Of a stretch of DNA of 41,373 bases, positions 9,182 through 16,566 are shown one piece after another (within the stretch, counting starts at the first letter, position 1; every line of letters begins with the position of its first letter). Source of the DNA: Candidatus Methylacidithermus pantelleriae (GTDB lineage Bacteria > Verrucomicrobiota > Verrucomicrobiia > Methylacidiphilales > Methylacidiphilaceae). The notes under the pieces are model-generated. The model ran no database searches. It saw nothing but the letters and a program-made list of their open reading frames with translations, and was not told the origin of the DNA. Position numbers and translations under genes: made by a program. The stretch spans positions 1 through 41,373 of the forward strand of contig NZ_CAJNOB010000011.1 in the NCBI RefSeq assembly GCF_905250085.1, in the 5' to 3' direction.

Positions 9182-9316
9182 ATGCGCCCCCGCAAGGAAC
9201 CATTTTTCCAGCCAGATCCTTTCGAAGGAATGGCCTACGGGCTTCTGTGCGCGATGCTAACACTTATCGGCCTTTTCGCGTTTCTGGTCTCGATTCGAGT
9301 AATGGCTGGAATATAA
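9182..9316 (+). CDS. Small single-span membrane protein
   Basis: The ATG at 9182 gives 44 residues: a short charged head (MRPRKEPFFQPDPFEG) and one hydrophobic span (AYGLLCAMLTLIGLFAFLVS). The longer frame from 9008 is proline/phenylalanine-rich and unlikely to be translated. I do not recognise it. The clean head-plus-helix layout is typical of real small membrane proteins, but its ribosome-binding site is weak, so it may also be chance. Confidence 0.4.
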   Translation: MRPRKEPFFQPDPFEGMAYGLLCAMLTLIGLFAFLVSIRVMAGI

Positions 9317-9442
9317 AGGAAGAGTTCCCGTTTTTCCTCCAAGCATATGAAGGAAAGACAGAAATTAGCCCCCACCTTTACCTCTTTCGCAAAAGGCATA
9401 GGAAAGAACTCCCGCAAGTAGCTCCTTAACCGGAGAAAACAT

Positions 9443-10915
9443 TTACCCAACGACATGGGAGGAGTTTTCCTGGGCGATGTGGCTCCTCTTCCGAGCGTAT
9501 CCAAAGTAGAGGATAAACCCCAGGATCGACCATATCACAAATCGCCAAAGTGTCATCGGAGCCAGATGCCCAACCAGGTACAGGCAAGAACCTGCCGCCA
9601 GCAACGAAGTCCACGGCATCCCCGGTGCGCGAAACGGACGAGGCAAATCCGGATGAGTATGTCGCACCACAAGAACCCCAATGGAAACGAGAATGAACGC
9701 AGCAAGCGTTCCAATATTCGTCAGCTCGGCGACTTCTTGGATTGGCATAAGCCCAGCAATGAGAGCAACCACGATCCCAGTCACCAGGATCACCCAAACA
9801 GGTGTGCCGAACTTTTCATGAACCCGACAAAACACCGGCGGTAAAAGCCCGTCCCGTGCCATCGCAAAGAAAATACGAGACTGCCCGTACATCATGACCA
9901 AAAGGACTGAGGTGAGGCCCGCAATTGCTCCAGCGCTAACCCAACCTGCGATCAACCCTTCGCCAACGCGCGAAAGTGCAAAAGCGACCGGGTCACTCAC
10001 GTTGAGACTTCCATAGGGAACCATTCCCGTAAGAACCAACACCACCAGGATATAAAGCAGGGTACAAATGCCAAGGGATCCAAGAATGCCGATCGGCAAA
10101 TCTCGCTGCGGGTTTTTCGCTTCTTCTGCCGCCGTTGAGACCGCGTCAAACCCAATGTAAGCAAAGAAAATGAGCGCAGCACCTCCCATGACTCCGCTCC
10201 ATCCATACGGCATAAACGGGTGCCAGTGGGCCGGATTGACGTGTCGCAAACCAACAAATAAGAAAAGGAGGATAACTGCGAGCTTCAGAGCAACGACCAG
10301 ATTATTGAAGCGAGCGCTTTCTCGTACACCTGCGGCCAGAACCAGACTGATAGCCAGGATGATCCCAGCGGCGGGAAGGTTGATCCAGCCTCCCTCCATG
10401 GGCGCTCGGGTCCATTGGGGAGGGAAAACAAGACCAAAATCTTGGAAAACTCTTTGAAAGTATCCACTCCACCCGATAGCTACCGCCCCAGCCGATACCG
10501 CGTACTCCAGGATCAAATTCCATCCGATCGTCCACGCAGCAAATTCTCCCAAGCTTACATAGGCATACGTGTAGGCGCTCCCAGACACCGGAACGCTGGA
10601 AGCAAATTCCGCGTACACCAACGCGGTAAAAAGGCACGCAAGCCCGGACACCACAAAGGAAACAGACAGCGCTGGACCCGCCTTGGTTGCTGCTGCAATC
10701 CCTGTGATAACAAAAATTCCAGCCCCAACGATCGCTCCAATACCCAAAAGAGTGAGGTCCCATCCCGAAAGCGATCGGCGTAACTGGTGCGGGTGGTTGT
10801 TGACCCGTTCGACCAAGTCCTCAATCCTTCTTTTCCTCCACATCCCCGGGTCCGCAGAACTCAAAGGACTGGCTCGAGCTCCCGTTTTTTTCTCCGAAGA
10901 AAGAGGAAAACCCAT
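9443..10915 (-). CDS. APC-superfamily amino-acid permease
   Basis: A 490-residue inner-membrane transporter with about 12 hydrophobic segments. TM1 carries the hallmark GIGAIVGAGIFVITG (residues about 58-72), the unwound substrate- and sodium/proton-binding helix of the APC fold. FFAYIGFDAVSTAAEEAKNP (about 248-267) is typical of the cationic amino-acid transporter (CAT/YfnA-like) branch. It probably imports amino acids by proton symport; the substrate is not readable. The first 25 residues (to MWRKRRIEDL) are polar and may be over-predicted; a start at 10843 is possible. No Shine-Dalgarno is visible at either start. It is a single gene. Confidence 0.9.
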   Translation of the reverse strand: MGFPLSSEKKTGARASPLSSADPGMWRKRRIEDLVERVNNHPHQLRRSLSGWDLTLLGIGAIVGAGIFVITGIAAATKAGPALSVSFVVSGLACLFTALVYAEFASSVPVSGSAYTYAYVSLGEFAAWTIGWNLILEYAVSAGAVAIGWSGYFQRVFQDFGLVFPPQWTRAPMEGGWINLPAAGIILAISLVLAAGVRESARFNNLVVALKLAVILLFLFVGLRHVNPAHWHPFMPYGWSGVMGGAALIFFAYIGFDAVSTAAEEAKNPQRDLPIGILGSLGICTLLYILVVLVLTGMVPYGSLNVSDPVAFALSRVGEGLIAGWVSAGAIAGLTSVLLVMMYGQSRIFFAMARDGLLPPVFCRVHEKFGTPVWVILVTGIVVALIAGLMPIQEVAELTNIGTLAAFILVSIGVLVVRHTHPDLPRPFRAPGMPWTSLLAAGSCLYLVGHLAPMTLWRFVIWSILGFILYFGYARKRSHIAQENSSHVVG

Positions 10916-11234
10916 GGCAAAGATTCCTTACAATAAGATCCTGGAAAGCAAAGGCTACTCTTTTATTCCCGCGGTTCCAACCAAAACTCACGCAAATGCT
11001 TCTTGCTCGCTACCCCTTGTCCTTTTGTGCGGAATAGCAACTACCGTTCCTTGTCATGGCCAAAATAAGCAGGAGAGTTTGACCCGCTGGACCAAGCTAG
11101 CACGCTAGGGAGGAGAGGCGACTTGGGTGCGGACGGGCTGTTGGAGGGTATTGGAAGGGCCACCTCTTTCCCACCAGCTCTTGGAAACCCACGCAAACAG
11201 CCGCATAGCTGGATAAGGCTGTGCGCCCATCATG
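10916..11234. other. Gene-free stretch upstream of the permease
   Basis: No coding region, RNA gene or clear hairpin is seen between the permease start and IS607 remnant 3. It should hold the permease promoter on the minus strand, but I find no convincing pair of promoter hexamers. Confidence 0.4.
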
Positions 11235-12715
11235 GGTTCGGTTTCTCCTTCACAGAGGCTCGATTCACCTGGGGTTCCCGCCCCGTGCCAGAGCGTTCCT
11301 CTTCACGGCGTTGACACCCAAGAGCTTGCGGCCAAGCATTCCCGATGGATCGCGGCGTTGACTCTTCCCCCATCTCCCGCCTAGAGACGTCGCATCGAGA
11401 CATCCGCTGCCACAACTCCAGCACGGTTTTCATCGCGCCGCATTAAGAGGATGTCTTGCTTGAGGGTTAGAAACGCTCAACCACGGCGACCATCCTCCTG
11501 TAAAGCCCCTACCTTGCAGAAAAGCTCGCAGCACAACTCCAAGAATGCGCCATCCAGGATCGGCCGGCGAAGATGCCAGTTACGAGCCACCTCTTCGACA
11601 TTGGGGTTTTCGGTTCCGATTCCCCAATCTATGCGGGTCAATATCGTGGTGGCTCTGTCGATAGCATCGCAGGGGATCGTGGCGACGCGCGCGTGAAGCC
11701 TGCGCATGCGCCTTGTAGCTTAACCTCGACACTATTTGAAGGTACATTCTTCGAGCCGAACGAGTTAATGCTTTCCTCCTGCCTAGATGATCCAGTTGCG
11801 CCCGTAAGAAAAAAAAGAAAGCAGGCCCAGTTTTTTGGAGTAGCTCGTTTCCTTTCTTTGGGTATTTCGCAAAGCATTTGGCGCTGAAATTTGCCATCGG
11901 ACAAAAGCCGCGCTACGCCGGAGGCTGTAAAGGCGACGAAGGGCTTGGGGACTTCCTTATGCGAAGCCTTTCGAGATTTCTTGGGCTCGGAGGGGCGCGG
12001 TGAACCCGTAGGCCAGGAAAAAGATCCAGATGGAATTGGGGACTCGGGTCGCTGCCCGCCAGGGATAGACGGGAGAGACTTCCAGGGAGCTTTTGGGCTG
12101 GAGAAAGGCCGGTTCAAACCTCGGCGAGTCGCTCATAATGAGTGAGGGCCTTCCCGGGGAAAGCTTCCGGCAGGGAGACATGGGGGACCAGGAGATACCA
12201 CTTATCGATCGCTTCCTTTTCTGGGATCCCGCTCCTCTCTTTACGTTTCCACCAGAAACGGCCCTTGAGGTTCGACCCCGTACTCCAAAATATTTTTGGG
12301 TTTAGACGCAAAAGAGAGCCCCAACCGACCGGGTTCCCCAGTTTGACCAGATCGGCTCTTTGCGTGATCGTTTTGGGTGATCTGGGCCAATACCTCCTTG
12401 GCAGAAGCCAGCCGGTCCTCCCGGCGGGCCCCGATCGCTCAAGGGTTAGGCGATTTTTTCGGGCAATCACATCTCGAACCCCATTGCCTTCCACCTCCAT
12501 CACTGTACTCCGGTCGGTAGGCCAAAGCGGCCGATCTTTTGGGAAGACCCCGACAATCACTCTTGGAGCTTGGGTTCTCTTAGCTTGGGTGACATATGGA
12601 AGCTCCTTCTCCTTGAAGCGCCTTCAACTTCCACGGGCTTTTTCCTTCCTCCGTCAAAAACAACGGTTCTTTGTCGAGTGCCTACCCCTTGCTGGAGTGT
12701 TACAAGCAACCCCAC
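11235..12715 (-). pseudogene. TnpB-family transposon protein pseudogene, remnant 3
   Basis: Minus-strand fragments read in the order of a TnpB. LHARVATIPCDAIDRATTIL then NPNVEEVARNWHLRRPILDG (11520-11707) is the RuvC-II part, normally EDLNV..MARN..L.R.ILD. VLELWQRMSRCDVSRREMG with STPRSIGNAWPQALG (11290-11430) is the zinc-finger and RuvC-III part, normally CGHxxxRDxNAAxNIL. VAFTASGVARLLSDGKFQ (near 11890-11945) matches the RuvC-I surroundings. Frameshifts and substitutions in the Asp and Cys positions show that it is dead. Confidence 0.65.
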
Positions 12716-13340
12716 AAGCGTCTTCGAATCCGCCCGCTTCGCTCCGTCCAGTAGCTTCTGGTTCTGACCAAAGTGGACAGCCACGAGAGCGTCGAGCCCG
12801 AGAAGAGGCTCGTGATTTCCAGGACATCCTTGACCAGGTCTTGCTCGAAGGTCCTATCCTTGCCTTGATTGAGGATCACCACTTTAACCCCCTCCCCTTC
12901 CAGAGCGCGAACACCAGCTCCCCTCCCAAGGGAAGCAGTCGGCTTTTGTGCGCGATCACCCATCTGCCGGTTTCACCCTCGAGGACCGTGTCGAGGAACG
13001 GTTTTCAGCCCTTTCTTGCTGTAGTACCTGGCCCCGATCCAGGGTCGGCAGTAAATGCCCAATCCTAGCGGATGCAAGGCCATTCCAGAGCCCGATTCTA
13101 ACGCTCCCGATCCTCGTTCTGGTCAGAGCTGGAAACGGAGGCGTAGGCAACGTCCTGCAAGTTGGCTCGTGTGCGGCCCAAAAGCGCTCCGGCACGAGTT
13201 TCGCCAGAGCCTACCGACGATGGCCACCAGCGGTACGTCTGGGCAGCAAAGGGCCCTCCGCCTCCCCGAGTCGAAGCGTCCTGATCGACGCCCCGAGAAG
13301 ATACGCTGCTTCGCCTATACCCACCAAACTCGTGATTTTG
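12716..13340 (-). pseudogene. IS607 serine resolvase pseudogene, remnant 3
   Basis: The N-terminal MerR-like head LVGIGEAAYLLGASIRTLRL with EGPLLPRRTAGGHRR is visible at 13211-13330. The central catalytic part (13030-13200) is scrambled by frameshifts. FLDTVLEGETGRWVIAHKSR leads into GVKVVILNQ, then TFEQDLVKDVLEITSLFS (12792-12910), the conserved end of IS607 resolvases, and NQKLLDGAKRA closes the gene near 12720-12760. Confidence 0.7.
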
Positions 13341-13344
13341 GGGG

Positions 13345-13754
13345 AGGATAAAGCAGCTTTGCTAGCATTTTTATCCAACTGCTCCAGCCCTCTTTGCACC
13401 TCCCTCAACCAGACCGGCTCTTAATGCCGATCCGCCTTTGGATCGCCCTAGCGAAACGGGGGCATCGAGCGGGTTCCCAAGCTTTCTGCCGATCACGCGT
13501 GAACGGGCACCGGAATGGGTCAGCCCGCCTCTTTTCTCACCACCGCCATGCTGTCTTGTAACAAACCCTTTCGTCCGTTGGTGGAGATGTTCAACGTCAC
13601 CCCAACCCATACCAGTGAGAGTTCTAGATCCCTAGATAGATACTCTTTGGTCTTACCGTCGGCCGCCTCTCCCGGAAGAGTCTTTAAGCCTCTGCCAATA
13701 TGATTTGCTCTTGTCTGCACAAAGGTTTTCGTTTTCAAAGAGGAAGGTTTTTTC
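13345..13754. other. Gene-free stretch upstream of fur
   Basis: No gene is recognisable. Near 13700 the plus strand reads TATGAT, a five-of-six match to a sigma70 -10 box, about 50 bases before the fur start. No good -35 box lies at the right distance, so it is only a possible fur promoter. Confidence 0.3.
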
Positions 13755-14135
13755 ATGGAACGACAAACGCGACAGCGCCGGGCAATTGCACAGGTACTGG
13801 TCAGTGCCGATGGGCCGCTCACTCCCGGAGAGATCCTGCAAGAAGCCGCTCGTGAAGTCCCCGGTTTGGGTCTAGCCACCGTTTACCGATGCTTGCGTTC
13901 GTTTCTTGCGCAGGGGTTGGTTTGCGTAGTGGGCATCCCAGGGGAAGCTCCCCGGTACGAGATCACGGGCAAAGGACATCATCATCACTTTCTCTGCCGT
14001 GGTTGTGGCCGCATTTTTGAAATTCCCCGGTGTATTCCGGAAGACATTGCGCTTTTGGCCCCCCCAAGTTTTCGCGTAGAGAGCCATGAGATCATCCTCT
14101 ATGGAAAGTGCCGGGATTGTGTTTCGCCGACCTAA
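13755..14135 (+). CDS. fur: Fur-family metal-responsive repressor
   Basis: 126 residues. A winged-helix DNA-binding half (about 1-70, with LTPGEILQEA and ATVYRCLRSF) is followed by a dimerisation half with HHHH (75-78) and two CxxC zinc sites (C81/C84 and C119/C122). These are the structural zinc cysteines of Fur, Zur and PerR. It is slightly short for the family (usually 135-150). GAGGAAGG precedes the ATG. The next gene is a TonB receptor with a Fur-box-like operator, which favours iron sensing (Fur), though zinc sensing (Zur) cannot be excluded. A strong hairpin follows the stop, so it is probably transcribed on its own. Confidence 0.85.
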   Translation: MERQTRQRRAIAQVLVSADGPLTPGEILQEAAREVPGLGLATVYRCLRSFLAQGLVCVVGIPGEAPRYEITGKGHHHHFLCRGCGRIFEIPRCIPEDIALLAPPSFRVESHEIILYGKCRDCVSPT

Positions 14136-14138
14136 AAA

Positions 14139-14171
14139 CGCGCAGAGCGATCCTTTCGCTAGCTCTGCGCG
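14139..14171 (-). terminator. Perfect 10-bp stem-loop just after fur
   Basis: The arms CGCGCAGAGC (14139-14148) and GCTCTGCGCG (14162-14171) enclose a 13-base loop, starting four bases after the fur stop. On the plus strand no T run follows. On the minus strand the stem is followed by TTTTTAGG, so the classical intrinsic-terminator shape points to minus-strand transcripts. For fur it may act as an mRNA 3' end stabiliser or a Rho-assisted end. Confidence 0.5.
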
Positions 14172-14328
14172 ACGCGGAGAGCTAGTGCATCCGAGAGGAT
14201 CAGACAGCCGAGAAGCAAGAGAAATTTTTGCTCGGGTGTCAACGGCTTCCGTCTAGGGGATTCTTACCTCATTTCCGTTTCTCTCCTCTCTTTTGGAATG
14301 CATCCAAGAGAAATGCTGCCCGATTATA

Positions 14329-14348
14329 GATATTGACCACTCATTATC
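14329..14348 (+). promoter_or_regulatory. Fur-box-like operator before the TonB receptor
   Basis: The inverted repeat GATATTGA, CCAC, TCATTATC lies 21 bases before the receptor start. The right arm equals the right arm of the classical Fur box (GATAATGATAATCATTATC) in eight of eight bases and the left arm in seven of eight. The centre is one base longer than in the 19-base consensus. Its place downstream of fur and directly before a TonB receptor gene fits iron repression. Confidence 0.6.
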
Positions 14349-14369
14349 AGTAGTCGAAACTCTCTTCCC

Positions 14370-16502
14370 GTGAATGAGGTTTCTTACCCTCCCACACCCC
14401 TTCTTACCCTCGTAAGCTTGCTTCTCCTTCCTCTTGCCCCCCGACCCTCCCCAGCTCAAACCTCTCTCCCAGAAGTCGTGGTTACCGCGCCCACAACCCC
14501 ATCCGCCACCGCGCCATCTGCCGCCAAACAAGCCAAAAAGGAACTGGAGCAAGTGCCCGGAGGAACCAATTTCATCACCCCCGAGGAATTCCAAACCGGA
14601 AAACTTTCAAGCATTCTGGATGTGCTTGACTTCCAACCGGGAGTTGCAGCCTTTCCCCAACAAGGCGGGGCAGGTTACGGCCTTTGGTCCATTCGCGGAT
14701 CCGGCCTCGCCAGACCGGAACCCCACATCGTCGAGGGCCTGGCCATTCTCGTGGACGGGCTCCCCATCAACCGGGCCGACGGCGCGGTCCACGATCCTTC
14801 CGTTCTTGACCCGGGTTACGCTCAATACATCCAAATCTGGCGAGGCGCCAACGCGCTCGAATACGGTTCGGCCTACCTCGGAGGAGCCATCAATCTGGTC
14901 TCCCAAAACGGCACTTCTTTTCCTGGTGCGATGGCAAGACTCGAGGGAGGGAGTTTTGGTTACATCCTAGGACAAACGGCCTTCGGCCTGCGCGACGGAC
15001 CCGTCGACCAATATCTTTACCTAAGCGAACACTATCGAGAAGGTTTCCAAGCTCACTCGGCCGAACAGCTTTTTCGCATCCAGGAAGTCCTAGGTTGCCA
15101 GCCGGATCCAACCCTTCAGAGTCGTTGGTACTTCACCTACGTAAACGCGCGCGTTCAGCTTCCCGGCCCCCTCACGCTGGCCCAAATCGAGCAAGATCCC
15201 TCCGCAGCCAATCCAGAGTATGCGGAAGGAAGTTTTCGGATCTACTACGACTACTACCGCCTGGCCAACCGGACGACCGTCGCTCTTTCCCCAGACCAAA
15301 CCCTAGAAACCGGGCTATGGTGGGGTCACAAATGGCTCTGGCATCCCCTGGAAGGAATCTTTCTCCACGGCTCCGACAATGACTTGGGAATGCTCGTCAA
15401 CTACCGTAACCGCTCCGACTTTGCCGGCCATTCCCATGAGTGGTTAGTGGGACTCCTCCCCCAAGGCCTCTACTATGGGGAAACGGATTACAACATGGCC
15501 GGGCCCTTTCCCACACAACTGGCCTCCCACTCACAGGCAGTCGCCACTAACTTGGCCCTTTACGGTCAGGACCGGTTCTGGATTTTCCCCGAGCTTGCCT
15601 TGGTAAGCGGGATCCAATTGGATTGGGCCTACCGCTCGAACGAAGCAACCGATTTCCTCGGGAAAACGACTTCCTCGACCGCCAAGGACTATTACGGGGT
15701 CAATCCCAAGATTGGCCTTCTTTACACTTTTTCTTCGGAAAAGTCCTTGTTTGTTAACTTTTCCCGGAGTTTTCAACCCCCAACTCTCTTCGACCTTGTC
15801 CCCGCTTCAGAGCTTTTGCCGCCCCAATCCGCCCTTTTTCCCCTCTCTGCCCAGCGGGCTACCACCGTGGAGGTGGGCACGCGGGGTCAAATAAAATGGG
15901 CTTACTGGGATTTCGCTTTGTACCAGAGCTGGGTCGAAGACGAGCTCCTTCAATCGTTTTTGCCCGAGCATCCGGGCTTTCCTCTCCCACTTAACGTGAG
16001 CCCTACCATTCACCGGGGCGTAGAGTCTCTCCTTGACCTTCTTTTATGGGGTGATTCCCGCCGGCAAAACCACCAACCCTTCGCCCTGGTGAGTGGCTTC
16101 CACCTTCGCCAGCTCCTTAACTGGTCTGACTTCCGGTTTGCCCATGATCCTCTCTATGGGAAAAACCATTTACCGGTCTTTCCGTCCTGGTACTACCGGG
16201 CGGAGCTTCTTTACGAAACGCAGAGAGGATTTTTTATCGGTCCCAACCTTCAGGCTGTCTTTGGACACTATCCCGTTGACCTCGCCAATACCCTCTTTGC
16301 CCCGCCCTACGCAACCCTCGGATTGACACTCGGTTACGCTACCCAGCGAGGATTTTCCTTTTTCTTCGAAGGCAAAAACCTGACCAACGAACACTATGTC
16401 TCGAGCGTCCTTCCGACCGTGAACGCCGCCGGACTCGACGCGCCACTTTTCCAACCGGGAGACGGCTGGGGGCTATTCGGGGGAATCCGGTGGCAATGGT
16501 GA
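14370..16502 (+). CDS. TonB-dependent outer-membrane receptor
   Basis: 710 residues from a GTG. A hydrophobic leader (about 11-22, ending near SPAQ-30) is followed by a TonB-box-like LPEVVVTA (33-40), a plug domain (about 65-190, with ILDVLDFQPGV, RGSGLARPEPHIVEG and LVDGLPINRADG) and a long beta-barrel ending in the usual C-terminal aromatic residue (IRWQW). The layout resembles FecA-type ferric-siderophore or ferric-citrate receptors. The leader carries no positive charge before its hydrophobic core, which is odd for a signal peptide, and no Shine-Dalgarno precedes the GTG. The Fur-like operator upstream suggests induction by metal starvation. The ligand is not readable. Confidence 0.87.
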   Translation: MNEVSYPPTPLLTLVSLLLLPLAPRPSPAQTSLPEVVVTAPTTPSATAPSAAKQAKKELEQVPGGTNFITPEEFQTGKLSSILDVLDFQPGVAAFPQQGGAGYGLWSIRGSGLARPEPHIVEGLAILVDGLPINRADGAVHDPSVLDPGYAQYIQIWRGANALEYGSAYLGGAINLVSQNGTSFPGAMARLEGGSFGYILGQTAFGLRDGPVDQYLYLSEHYREGFQAHSAEQLFRIQEVLGCQPDPTLQSRWYFTYVNARVQLPGPLTLAQIEQDPSAANPEYAEGSFRIYYDYYRLANRTTVALSPDQTLETGLWWGHKWLWHPLEGIFLHGSDNDLGMLVNYRNRSDFAGHSHEWLVGLLPQGLYYGETDYNMAGPFPTQLASHSQAVATNLALYGQDRFWIFPELALVSGIQLDWAYRSNEATDFLGKTTSSTAKDYYGVNPKIGLLYTFSSEKSLFVNFSRSFQPPTLFDLVPASELLPPQSALFPLSAQRATTVEVGTRGQIKWAYWDFALYQSWVEDELLQSFLPEHPGFPLPLNVSPTIHRGVESLLDLLLWGDSRRQNHQPFALVSGFHLRQLLNWSDFRFAHDPLYGKNHLPVFPSWYYRAELLYETQRGFFIGPNLQAVFGHYPVDLANTLFAPPYATLGLTLGYATQRGFSFFFEGKNLTNEHYVSSVLPTVNAAGLDAPLFQPGDGWGLFGGIRWQW

Positions 16503-16566
16503 CCCACCGAAAAGAGTCTCCTTGGAAAACCGGGAACCAAGGATTACAGTACGATTTAAGGAAAAT

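Larger units (their letters stand above)
11235..13345 (-). mobile_element. Eroded IS607-type element, remnant 3 (different lineage)
   Basis: The order is again resolvase then TnpB on the minus strand, all in broken frames. The resolvase opens with a different DNA-binding head (GIGEAAYLLGAS, then PRRTAGGHRR) from that of remnants 1 and 2. The TnpB pieces resemble a different TnpB group, with a zinc-finger end. This is therefore an independent insertion, not a copy of the other two. Decay is as advanced as in the others. Confidence 0.72.

Noticed and set aside
12105-12130. A GGTTCAAACC stretch resembling a tRNA T-loop
   Set aside because: The flanking arms do not form a T-stem, and no acceptor, D or anticodon arms surround it; it lies in the TnpB remnant.
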